A stretch of DNA of 25,480 nucleotides from DASZZX01 sp036260415 (GTDB taxonomy: Bacteria > Actinomycetota > Nitriliruptoria > Nitriliruptorales > JAHWKO01): positions 1 through 25,480 of the forward strand of contig DASZZX010000219.1 in the NCBI GenBank assembly GCA_036260415.1, given 5' to 3'. The number at the start of each line of letters is the position of its first letter. Positions within the stretch are counted from its first letter, which is position 1. Below, piece after piece: positions 1 through 6,988 of this stretch. The position numbers and the translations under genes were made by a program. The notes under the pieces are model-generated. The model was not told where the DNA came from and ran no database searches. It saw only the letters and a program-made list of their open reading frames with translations.

Positions 1-696
1 ACATCGACCACCTCGACCAACGACGTGGTCGCCGCGCGCGCCCGCGCGGGTGAGCCCGCGGGCCTGGTGGTGGTCGCCGACCGCCAGACCGCGGGGCGTG
101 GGCGTCTGGCACGGCCGTGGGAGGATCGTCCCGGCGGCTCGCTGCTGGTCAGCTGCCTGGTGGACACCTCCCCGCAGCCGCCCGACCTGACGCCGCTGGC
201 CGCAGGCCTCGCCGTGGCGGACGCCGTCCGCGCCGCGGGCGCCACACCCGAGCTGAAGTGGCCCAACGACATGCTGGTCAGCGGGCGCAAGTGCGCCGGC
301 ATCCTGGTGGAGGCGGTGCGACGCGGCGACGAGGTACGGCTCGTGATCGGTGTGGGCGTCAACGTGGACTGGGGCGGAGCCTCACCACCGACCGGTGGCA
401 CGACGCTGGCCGAGGCCACCGGCCGTCCGGTGGACCGCTGGCAGGTGCTGGCGGACCTCCTGGCCTCGCTGGACCGGCGGCTCGGCGAGCTCGAGCGTGA
501 ACCCGGACAGGTGCCGCGCGACTACGCCGCCGTCTGCACGACGCTGGGGCGCCGCGTGCGGGTCACCCTGCCCTCGGACGAGGTGGTGGTGGGCGAAGCC
601 GCCCGACTGGACCAGCAAGGGGCGCTGGTCATCGCCGTCGACGGTGGGGAGGTCACCGTGCGGGCGGGTGACGTGGAACACCTGCGACTCGCGTAA
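1..696 (+). CDS. birA: Biotin--[acetyl-CoA-carboxylase] ligase, 5'-truncated by window edge
   Basis: This enzyme activates biotin to biotinyl-5'-AMP and transfers it to the lysine of biotin carboxyl carrier domains, for example in acyl-CoA carboxylases. The reading frame is open from base 1, and the peptide before the internal GTG at 25 (TSTTSTND) is the conserved STN motif of the catalytic domain, so the true start lies upstream of the window. Visible family motifs are the biotin/ATP loop GRGRLARPW, the KWPNDMLV signature, and GRKCAGILVE. The last ~45 residues form the SH3-like C-terminal domain. An N-terminal DNA-binding repressor domain cannot be judged because the start is missing. An acyl-CoA dehydrogenase follows after a 31-base gap. 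Family assignment is secure; only completeness is in doubt. Confidence 0.93.
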   Translation, partial: TSTTSTNDVVAARARAGEPAGLVVVADRQTAGRGRLARPWEDRPGGSLLVSCLVDTSPQPPDLTPLAAGLAVADAVRAAGATPELKWPNDMLVSGRKCAGILVEAVRRGDEVRLVIGVGVNVDWGGASPPTGGTTLAEATGRPVDRWQVLADLLASLDRRLGELEREPGQVPRDYAAVCTTLGRRVRVTLPSDEVVVGEAARLDQQGALVIAVDGGEVTVRAGDVEHLRLA

Positions 697-715
697 CCAG
701 GGACGCACGCGCGAC

Positions 716-721
716 TACGGT
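716..721 (+). promoter_or_regulatory. Candidate -10 box for a leaderless acyl-CoA dehydrogenase mRNA
   Basis: TACGGT fits the actinobacterial -10 pattern TANNNT. It ends six bases before the GTG at 728, the usual geometry of leaderless transcripts, and no good Shine-Dalgarno sequence lies between. No clear -35 box is visible. A six-base match in such a genome can arise by chance. Confidence 0.4.
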
Positions 722-727
722 GGACGC

Positions 728-1873
728 GTGAGCCTCTCCTTCGCCCTCACGCCCGAGCAGGAGGAGTTCCGGGCGGTGGTGGCGGACTTCGCCGATCAGG
801 TCATCGCTCCTGCGGCGGACGGCTTCAACCGCGACGCGCGACTACCGCTGGACATCCTGCGCAGGATGGGGGAGATGGGACTGTTCGGCATCCCTTTCCC
901 CGACCGCTACGGGGGGATGGGCGGCGACTTCCTCACCCTCTGCCTCGCGGTCGAGGAGATCGGCAGGGTCGACCAGTCGCTGGGGATCACGCTGGAGGCG
1001 GCGGTGGGCCTCGGTGCCGAATCGATCCACCGCTACGGGACCGAGGAGCAGAAGCAGAGGTGGCTGCCGCCGCTCGCGCGCGGCGAGGCCCTCGCCGGGT
1101 TCGCCCTCACCGAGCCAGCCGGCGGGTCCGACCTCGCGCACGCCACCGCGACCCGCGCAGAGTTGGACGGCGACAGCTGGGTCCTCAACGGCCGCAAGGC
1201 GTTCACCACCAACGCGGGCACGCCGATCACCTCCCTGTGCACCGTCACCGCGCGGACCGGTCAGGACGAGATCTCCTCGTTCGTCGTGCCGGTCGGAGCC
1301 GACGGCTTCAGCGTCGCACCCCCCTACCGCAAGGTCGGGTGGCACGCCTCCGACACCCGCGAGGTGGTCCTCGACGACTGCCGGGTCCCTCCCGACCACC
1401 TGCTCGGCGAGCGCGGCCGTGGGCTCGCGCAGTCCCTGTCGGTCCTCGACGACGGTCGGATCGCGATCAGCGCGCTGGCCGTCGGGCTCATCCAGGGGTG
1501 CATCGACGAGTGCGTCCGCTACGCGCGGGAGCGGTACGCCTACGGCGCCCCGATCGCGCGGCGGCAGGGCGTCGCCTTCAAGATCGCTGACATGGAGGTC
1601 GCCGCACAGACCGCACGAGGCATGTACTGGCACGCTGCTTGGCGCAAGCAGGAGGGTCTGCCGTACCGTCGGCACGCGTCGGTGGCGAAGCTGTACGCCT
1701 CGGAGCAGGCGGTGGAGGCGGCGCGGCAGGCGTGCCAGGTCTTCGGCGGCTACGGCTTCATGACCGAGTACCGGGTCGCGCGCTTCTACCAGGACGCCAA
1801 GGCCCTCGAGATCGGTGAGGGCACCTCGGAGGTGCAGCGTCACCTGATCGCACGTGACCTGGGGCTCACGTGA
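728..1873 (+). CDS. Acyl-CoA dehydrogenase (FAD-dependent)
   Basis: This is a cytosolic flavoprotein that oxidises an acyl-CoA to the trans-2-enoyl-CoA and passes electrons to electron-transferring flavoprotein. At 381 aa it has the standard family length. The first ACAD signature is at residues 125-136 (FALTEPAGGSDL). The second is near the C-terminus, with QVFGGYGF and then IGEGTSEVQ, whose glutamate at about residue 364 is the usual catalytic base position of short- and medium-chain enzymes. The frame is open far upstream through birA, but homology starts at MSLSFALTPEQEEF, so the GTG at 728 is chosen. The acyl chain length cannot be read from the sequence. The neighbouring biotin ligase suggests only a loose link to acyl-CoA metabolism. 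Confidence 0.93.
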   Translation: MSLSFALTPEQEEFRAVVADFADQVIAPAADGFNRDARLPLDILRRMGEMGLFGIPFPDRYGGMGGDFLTLCLAVEEIGRVDQSLGITLEAAVGLGAESIHRYGTEEQKQRWLPPLARGEALAGFALTEPAGGSDLAHATATRAELDGDSWVLNGRKAFTTNAGTPITSLCTVTARTGQDEISSFVVPVGADGFSVAPPYRKVGWHASDTREVVLDDCRVPPDHLLGERGRGLAQSLSVLDDGRIAISALAVGLIQGCIDECVRYARERYAYGAPIARRQGVAFKIADMEVAAQTARGMYWHAAWRKQEGLPYRRHASVAKLYASEQAVEAARQACQVFGGYGFMTEYRVARFYQDAKALEIGEGTSEVQRHLIARDLGLT

Positions 1874-1923
1874 CCTACTGGTAGCAGCGGTCCGCGGGAT
1901 CGCGTCGGCCGCGCGGAGGAGCC

Positions 1924-2709
1924 GTGCCCGAGAAGTACACCAGCCTGATCGCGCTGGTCGTCGACCGGCCGGTGGTCGACGTCGGCGCGGTCGTGACCGC
2001 GGCTCGCCGGTTCGGGGCCATCGTCCGCAACGCCCCAGTGGGCGACCCCGCCGACGCCCAGGAGGTCCTGTGGGGCGGTCGCATGCAGAAGGCGGTGGTC
2101 CGCACCGTCGAGGGTGCGGACGGCGCCCCCTTGGTCCGCGCGGAGACGTACGTCGGCGCGGAGGGACCACGTCGCGGGATGCGCCGCCACGCCGAGCTCC
2201 TCCTCGCTCTCGCGCGGGCCCTGGAGCAGCGGGTGGTGGCCGTGCGCGACCTGTCGGCCGCATCCGAGCATCCACCCGACTGGCTGGAGCGCATCGCCGG
2301 CGGCGACGTCGAGGTGTCGGATGCGATCGCCGTGCACGCGGAGGGTCAGGGGACGCACTGGGTGCACTCGCACGGCGCGGCGCGCTTCGACCTGCCCGAC
2401 CTCGAGCTGTACGGCGTCGACCGCTCGCTGATCGCCCCGGCCGAGCGGCTCATCCGCCACGTCCACGAGCAACTGCTGCGCTCCGGCCTGCGCGCGCCGC
2501 TCCAGCTGCCGGACGGCACCGCGATCTACCTGGTGCCCGTGCTCGAGGCGTGGTCCCGGCTGCCGCTGGACTGGCCCGGCGTCGGCCGTGCCGGGCAGCC
2601 ACGGGAGGGACACGAGGGCCCCCGCGCGACCGTCTCGATCCTCCACAAGCGGCGGTTCGGCCGTTACCGCAAGGACCTCAGGGGCGTCGTCCAGCGCCTC
2701 AGCGACTGA
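1924..2709 (+). CDS. Hypothetical protein, possibly DUF4261/DUF4026-like
   Basis: I do not recognise this 261-aa protein with confidence. It is a soluble, acidic-to-neutral protein without signal peptide or membrane helices, and its codon use resembles its neighbours. The segment around residues 143-160 (THWVHSHGAARFDLPDLE) resembles the motif of DUF4261/DUF4026-type proteins, in which a histidine/glycine turn precedes a hydrophobic-proline-glutamate stretch; that resemblance is from memory. The C-terminus is basic (ILHKRRFGRYRKDLRG). The GTG start is supported by GGAGGA three bases upstream, somewhat closer than usual. The gene lies 50 bases after the acyl-CoA dehydrogenase and converges on the regulator gene with a 12-base gap. 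No function is proposed. Confidence 0.75.
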   Translation: MPEKYTSLIALVVDRPVVDVGAVVTAARRFGAIVRNAPVGDPADAQEVLWGGRMQKAVVRTVEGADGAPLVRAETYVGAEGPRRGMRRHAELLLALARALEQRVVAVRDLSAASEHPPDWLERIAGGDVEVSDAIAVHAEGQGTHWVHSHGAARFDLPDLELYGVDRSLIAPAERLIRHVHEQLLRSGLRAPLQLPDGTAIYLVPVLEAWSRLPLDWPGVGRAGQPREGHEGPRATVSILHKRRFGRYRKDLRGVVQRLSD

Positions 2710-2721
2710 GCTGCCCGTCCG

Positions 2722-3327
2722 TCACATCCGGCTCTCCGAGTGCACGGGCGCCGAGGACGGGGCGGTACCCGGGTAACACACCACCAGGACCGCGCGGACG
2801 GTCGTGCGCCCGGCTGCCTCGTACAAGTGGACCACGTCGGCGTTGAACGCCAGGTAGTCGCCCTCGCCGAGCTCCTGCACCGCGTCGAGCGGGCCGACGC
2901 GCAACCGGCCCTCGTGCACCAGCACGCGCTCCCGGGTGCCGGTGGTATGGGCGTCGAAACGGAACTGCGAACCGGGCTCGTAGCGCAGGTCGTAGACCTG
3001 CACCGAGCCTCGGGGCGCGAAGGTGTCGACGAGGATGTCGTCGGTGCCCGGACGCTCCGGCCGGCGGCCCCGCACCAGCCGCTGCAACGGACCGGCGCCC
3101 CGACTCAGAAGCTCGTGCACCGGCACCTGCAACGCTCGGCTCAGAGCGTCCAGCGTCGCCACGGTGGGGTTGCCGTGGCCCGACTCGAGCGCGGACAGCG
3201 TGGCCTTGGCAACGTTCGAGCGTCGTGCCAGCGCTGAGAGTGACAACCCCTGCTCACCACGCAGGCGCTGGACGTTCACCCCGACGGCCAGCACAGCGTC
3301 ACGGGGCTTCCTGACCACAGCGGACAT
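2722..3327 (-). CDS. XRE-family transcriptional regulator with C-terminal cupin
   Basis: A DNA-binding sensor of 201 aa. Residues ~17-72 form a Cro/C1-type helix-turn-helix (LSLSALARRSNVAKATLSAL, then ESGHGNPTVATL). Residues ~105-190 form a cupin_2 small-molecule-binding barrel, with GTRERVLVHEGRLRVGP and GEGDYLAFNADVVHLY. This architecture is common in regulators of amino-acid, polyamine or other small-molecule metabolism; the ligand cannot be inferred. The ATG at 3327 is preferred because it sits about 16 residues before the HTH. A GTG at 3405 would add 26 low-complexity residues. The Shine-Dalgarno sequence is weak either way. It converges on the preceding plus-strand gene and has repeat-containing DNA upstream that may hold its operator. 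Confidence 0.85.
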   Translation of the reverse strand: MSAVVRKPRDAVLAVGVNVQRLRGEQGLSLSALARRSNVAKATLSALESGHGNPTVATLDALSRALQVPVHELLSRGAGPLQRLVRGRRPERPGTDDILVDTFAPRGSVQVYDLRYEPGSQFRFDAHTTGTRERVLVHEGRLRVGPLDAVQELGEGDYLAFNADVVHLYEAAGRTTVRAVLVVCYPGTAPSSAPVHSESRM

Positions 3328-3551
3328 CCGATCATCGGGGCGACAACGGCAGGGTGATCGCGGGTTCGCGGCCCGCTTCTCGCCCAGCGGCGCCCGTACG
3401 AACACCTCGATACGGCGACACGAACGGACCGTCCTCGCACGCCACCGGCCGTTCGGTCAGCGTCCGAACCCCATCGGCCACCGGCCGTGGTCGGAGCAGC
3501 CGGTCACGTCGGCGACCCGGCTAACCCGGCTGCGCGCCACGGTCGCGGCGG
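3328..3551. other. Intergenic region with short direct and inverted repeats
   Basis: This is the longest gene-free stretch, about 220 bases, between the XRE-cupin start and the PhoU-TrkA_C stop. It holds a 12-base direct repeat GCCACCGGCCGT at 3441-3452 and 3477-3488, the inverted pair CGAACGG/CCGTTCG at 3421-3427 and 3449-3455, and a small hairpin GTTCGG/CCGAAC at 3451-3469. It could carry the regulator's promoter and operator. No convincing -10/-35 pair was found. Confidence 0.4.
3496..3533 (-). terminator. Possible terminator hairpin after the PhoU-TrkA_C gene
   Basis: GCAGCCGG at 3496-3503 pairs with CCGGCTGC at 3526-3533 around a 22-base loop. It begins 18 bases past the minus-strand stop at 3552. 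There is no U-tract, so this is weak evidence in a GC-rich genome. Confidence 0.25.
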
Positions 3552-4775
3552 TCACTCCCAGCCGGTCTCCGGTTCGTGCCACCCCTCCTCCCCCTCCGGC
3601 CGCTGGTCGCCGCAGAGGGAGCGCAGCAGAGGCGCGCCCTCCTCCGGTCCGATCGCCAGCAGCCGGTCGTTGGCGTGCAGCAGACGGGCCGACCGTGGCC
3701 GGTACACCCAACGGCGCTCCCGCTCGATCGCCAGCACCTCCATCCCTGTCTCGGTCTGCACCTTCAGATCGGCCAGCGAGCGCCCCTCTGCCGGCGACCC
3801 CGGCGCGACGACAGCCTCCGCCACGATCTCGTCAGCCTCGGACAGTGCCTGCGCGATCACCGGATGGGGCGCGTCCTCCTCCTCGATGATGCGCGTCATC
3901 GACTGGGCGGCGTCCGCGATGCGCTCGGAGGCGGACGCGAGGTGCAACAGGCCGCGCAGCGATTCGGGGTCGTCGGCCTCGGTCGCCGCCCGCAGCACCC
4001 ACGTCTCCAGCTCGTTCCACAGCACGTCGGTGCGGTCCTCGATGACCCCCACCTCGGCGGCCAGGCCGCGGTCGCGCAGCAGGATCGACGAGTAGGCGAG
4101 CCCCACCGCGACCTCGCTGGCGTTCTTCAGCTCGACGCAGAGGTCGACCGCGTGGTCGAGGTTGGACAGCCTGCGGTGCTCGAGCGGCGGGGGGAGCTCA
4201 CGCGGCGTGCCGCCGGCGAGCTCACGGACCAGGTCGACCCCCTCGGCCGGACCCTGCAGGAACAGCACGTCACCCTCGCGGACCACGAAGTCGCCGTCCG
4301 GTCCGAACTCGAAGTCGGCGTCACGCCGCACCGCGATGACCCACATGCCGGTGCGAGCGGGCAACGCCGTCTCGCGCAAAGTGAGACTCTCCAGCTGGTT
4401 GTCGGGCCGCAGCTTGACCCGGGCAGCGACCTCCGCCGCGTGGCGCAGGTCGTCACGCAGCTCCCTCGGGACGCCGATGTCACGGAGGGTCACGCGGGCG
4501 ATCTCCTCGGCGGCCCCGGCGATGCCCTCGATCGCCACGGCCAGGTGCAGCACACCCGACAGGCGTTCGGCGTCCTCGGGCGTGCGTGCTGCCAGCATGC
4601 ACACGAACCGCAGCTCGTCGAGCGCCTCGTCGAGCTTGAGCTCCAGGCGCAGCACCTCACGCCCGAGATCGTCGTCGCCGAAGAACAGCGCAGCGTAGGC
4701 CAGATCCACCATGAGTTCGGCGGCGTCCTTGGCGCTGACCAGCAGCTCCTTGACGGTGCGGCGGTGTGGTCGCAT
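3552..4775 (-). CDS. Duplicated PhoU-TrkA_C domain protein, likely cation-transport regulator
   Basis: A soluble 407-aa protein built from two copies of the same unit: PhoU-like helices at ~5-97, a TrkA_C (RCK-C) domain at ~105-187, PhoU-like helices at ~205-300 and a second TrkA_C at ~315-388. TrkA_C domains bind small ligands or nucleotides and gate cation channels and transporters; PhoU bundles are regulatory. Internal similarity is visible, for example VKELLVSAKDAAELMVDLAY against AVDLCVELKNASEVAVGLAY. The ATG at 4775 follows the stop of the MgtE-like permease by one base (TGACATG), so the two are almost certainly co-translated. This permease/regulator pair corresponds to what I recall as COG1824 next to COG3273. 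The inferred role is cytosolic control of the neighbouring permease. The substrate is unknown. Confidence 0.85.
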   Translation of the reverse strand: MRPHRRTVKELLVSAKDAAELMVDLAYAALFFGDDDLGREVLRLELKLDEALDELRFVCMLAARTPEDAERLSGVLHLAVAIEGIAGAAEEIARVTLRDIGVPRELRDDLRHAAEVAARVKLRPDNQLESLTLRETALPARTGMWVIAVRRDADFEFGPDGDFVVREGDVLFLQGPAEGVDLVRELAGGTPRELPPPLEHRRLSNLDHAVDLCVELKNASEVAVGLAYSSILLRDRGLAAEVGVIEDRTDVLWNELETWVLRAATEADDPESLRGLLHLASASERIADAAQSMTRIIEEEDAPHPVIAQALSEADEIVAEAVVAPGSPAEGRSLADLKVQTETGMEVLAIERERRWVYRPRSARLLHANDRLLAIGPEEGAPLLRSLCGDQRPEGEEGWHEPETGWE

Positions 4776-4776
4776 G

Positions 4777-6039
4777 TCACTCCATCCTGACGAGCGCGAT
4801 GCCGGCGACCAGACACAGGACCCCGAGCAGGTCCATGGTCGCCGTGACGATCGGGATGCTGTGGTTGTCGGGGTCGAGGCCGAAGCGGTAGGTCGCCGTG
4901 GCGGCCGCGTAGGCCACGGCGGACAGCAGGGCGAAGGCGAGCAGGCCGCCGAACGAGGTGATCGCCAGCAGCTGCGGCAGCGGCGGGCTCGCGCGGCCGA
5001 TGAGCTCTGCGGCCAGGCGGGTGACGGCACCCACCCCTGCGAAGGCCGTCACGGCGAACACCAAGGTCACCGACACGTCCAGCGCCGCGATCTTGCCCGG
5101 CAGCGCGCGCGGCTCCATCAGGCCGAGATGCAGCTTGGAGGCCAGGCGACTGGCGAGGATGCCCCCGAGAGAACCGGAGGCCGCGATGAACGGGGGCACG
5201 AGGATCAGCAGCGCCGGCACGTCGAAGAACTGCTCGGCGCGGCTCTCCACCACCGTGCCGGCGAAGATGTCCACGGTTGCGGCCAACGTCAGCACCACCA
5301 CCGACTCGCGCACGATCCGACGCACGTCCGGCTGCGGGTGCCGCCACCCCCTCCACAGCGCCCAGCCCCCCGCCAGCACGCCGGCCACCCCGAGCGTCGC
5401 CGTCATGCCCGGCACCTCGACCAGCAGCGACGCCAGCAGCAGCGCGGGGAGGGTCACGAGGTCGCCGGTGGCGGTGATCGCCGGGGCGCCCACGTCGTCC
5501 ATGTTCCACCCGCGCAGGTAGGCCTGGCGTGCCAGCACGATGGTGACACCCACCAGCACCACCGACGACAGCAGCCCGCCGACGACGGAGATCACCACCA
5601 GCTGCCCCAGCGCGGCCCGCACACCGAACGCCCGCCCGACGAACCAGGCGAGGACGGCGATCCCCGCGCTGCTGGTGAACGTGAGGATGGCGGCCGCCTC
5701 GATCTGGCGCCCGAAGAAGTTCCTGCGCGCCAGCTCGATCTCGAACTCCCCGGTGTGGATGCCGGTCCCCAGCCGCGCCGCGAGCGCCCCGAAGTTGCTG
5801 CCGCGCATCCCGATGGCGGCGGGGATCAGCAGCAACAGCCCCGGCAGGGCCTCCAGCCGCTCGGTCGCGGAGCCCAGCACCACGCCGGCCACCAGCGTGG
5901 CGAGAAGTCCGACACCGAGCGCGGCCAGGCCCCGCTGCAGCGCCGAGCGCTCGTCGTACCAGTAGCGGGTGACCTCGGCGAGCGGTAGCCCCAGAGCCCG
6001 CGCCGCCGTGCGGACGGGCCCGGGGATGCGCGCACGCAC
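4777..6039 (-). CDS. MgtE/SLC41-like divalent cation permease
   Basis: A polytopic membrane protein of 420 aa with two MgtE-type transmembrane repeats, ~35-220 and ~245-420. Repeat hallmarks are LIPAAIGMRGSNFGALAARL (residues 71-90) matched by LVPPFIAASGSLGGILASRL, and GWNMDDVGAPAITATGDL matched by DPDNHSIPIVTATMDLLG. The acidic residues in these loops are where MgtE binds Mg2+. The cytosolic N and CBS domains of classical MgtE are absent, so this is the short COG1824-like type, and regulation is probably supplied by the PhoU-TrkA_C partner directly downstream. The GTG at 6039 has no visible Shine-Dalgarno. An in-frame CTG at 6102 lies five bases after AGGAG (6112-6108) and would add 21 residues. 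A possible -10 (TACGCT, 6146-6141) lies upstream. Confidence 0.85.
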   Translation of the reverse strand: MRARIPGPVRTAARALGLPLAEVTRYWYDERSALQRGLAALGVGLLATLVAGVVLGSATERLEALPGLLLLIPAAIGMRGSNFGALAARLGTGIHTGEFEIELARRNFFGRQIEAAAILTFTSSAGIAVLAWFVGRAFGVRAALGQLVVISVVGGLLSSVVLVGVTIVLARQAYLRGWNMDDVGAPAITATGDLVTLPALLLASLLVEVPGMTATLGVAGVLAGGWALWRGWRHPQPDVRRIVRESVVVLTLAATVDIFAGTVVESRAEQFFDVPALLILVPPFIAASGSLGGILASRLASKLHLGLMEPRALPGKIAALDVSVTLVFAVTAFAGVGAVTRLAAELIGRASPPLPQLLAITSFGGLLAFALLSAVAYAAATATYRFGLDPDNHSIPIVTATMDLLGVLCLVAGIALVRME

Positions 6040-6161
6040 CCGGATGGCGGGCCGGGTGACGCGGCGGTCGCCCCGCTCGCGGCTGCGTTCACCGAGTACC
6101 AGGTGCGCTCCTGGTGCCGAGGACGTCGCGTGGTCCGGGGAGCGTAGGCACTAGGGGTGGG

Positions 6162-6821
6162 TCACGACGCCCAGCGTGTGACCCCCTCCGCGCGGGTCGC
6201 GGCCGGGTCGGCTCCGGCGAGGACCACGGTCGCTGCCCCGGTCACGAGGGGTCGCACCACCGCTGCCAGCCACACCGCCGGCTCCGCGTCGACCAGCACG
6301 CCGAGAGCACCCTCGTCGCCCCACTGCCGGGCTGCCTGCAGCAGCTCGGCGTGGGTCCAGCTCAGGTCCCCGGCCATCACCGCCGACCGGTCGCGCGCAG
6401 CAGCCGGTTCGGGCGGCTGGTCGGGGAAGGCCTGGATCGCGGCGGCCCACGCCTCCGACGGCGTGTCGCCGAGCGGTGATCCGTCGGGCGCGTCGCCGAG
6501 GACGAACAGCGTGTCGGCCCCTTCCGGTGGTGGCAGCGCCTCGTGGTGCACCGCGACGTGCGCGTCGCCGTCGACCGTGATGATCAGGCCGACCCACCAC
6601 GCGGCGTAGCAGACCGCGGCCGACACCCAGCCTGCAGGGGCGTGGAGCATGAGCCGGTCCCCGGGCTCAAGGAGGCACTCGACGCGCAGCAGGTGCGCTC
6701 CCTTCGCCGCCCATTTCAGCAGCGACCGGAAGCCCTGCTCCTCGCGTCGGTCCGTGCGCACGACGGCCACCGCCGGCCGGTGGCCGAGCCGCCCGGCCGC
6801 CGAGTGCAGAGCGCGCGCCAC
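6162..6821 (-). CDS. TIGR03089 family protein (truncated AMP-binding-like)
   Basis: An actinobacterial conserved protein that resembles the N-terminal part of AMP-dependent acyl-CoA synthetases but, at about 220-235 aa, lacks the catalytic C-terminal region. Visible family features are the stretch around FRSLLKWAAKGAHLL, LLEPGDRLMLHAPAGWVSAA, and the late ALGVLVDAEPAVWLAAVVRP followed by LVTGAATVVLAG. Its biochemical role is unknown. It is divergent from an LCP ligase, the arrangement I recall for Rv3268 next to Rv3267 in mycobacteria, so a link to envelope glycan attachment is likely by context. The GTG at 6821 lacks a Shine-Dalgarno. A CTG at 6869 lies six bases after GGGAGG (6881-6876) and would add 16 residues. 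Confidence 0.8.
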   Translation of the reverse strand: MARALHSAAGRLGHRPAVAVVRTDRREEQGFRSLLKWAAKGAHLLRVECLLEPGDRLMLHAPAGWVSAAVCYAAWWVGLIITVDGDAHVAVHHEALPPPEGADTLFVLGDAPDGSPLGDTPSEAWAAAIQAFPDQPPEPAAARDRSAVMAGDLSWTHAELLQAARQWGDEGALGVLVDAEPAVWLAAVVRPLVTGAATVVLAGADPAATRAEGVTRWAS

Positions 6822-6922
6822 GTCGTGCGCCGGCGGCAGATCGGCGCGCGGGCCGCCGAGCTGGATCAGCGTCGTCCTCCCGACCCCTTGTGGCGGGGAC
6901 GCACGCTCCCCACGTCCCCGAT

Positions 6923-6936
6923 GCTAGCCTGCGCCG
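6923..6936 (+). promoter_or_regulatory. Candidate -10 region upstream of LCP1 (shared CTAGCCT box)
   Basis: GCTAGCCTGCGCCG contains TAGCCT (TANNNT) at 6925-6930. The same box with one mismatch occurs before the SpoIID gene at 15286. Transcription from here would give a leader of about 50 bases to the GTG at 6989. No clear -35 hexamer is visible. Confidence 0.45.
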
Positions 6937-6988
6937 CCGTCGGGCCCCTGGCGCCCGCCGCCGGGCTCCCACCCGAAGGTCTTCTTCC

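Noticed and set aside
350..727. N-terminal extension of the acyl-CoA dehydrogenase frame into birA
   Set aside because: The extension is the out-of-frame reading of birA; family homology starts at MSLSFALTPEQ with GTG 728.
842..2275. Minus-strand open frame of 477 codons opposite the acyl-CoA dehydrogenase and its neighbour
   Set aside because: Spans the ends of two sense genes; low-complexity translation without motifs.
3449..3470. tRNA T-arm-like GTTCG...CGAAC hairpin
   Set aside because: No acceptor or anticodon arms fit around it, and the loop does not match GTTCRANNC, so it is not a tRNA.
4711..5988. Plus-strand open frame of 425 codons opposite the MgtE-like gene
   Set aside because: His/Gln/Arg/Gly-rich shadow with no domain; the minus strand encodes a clear permease.
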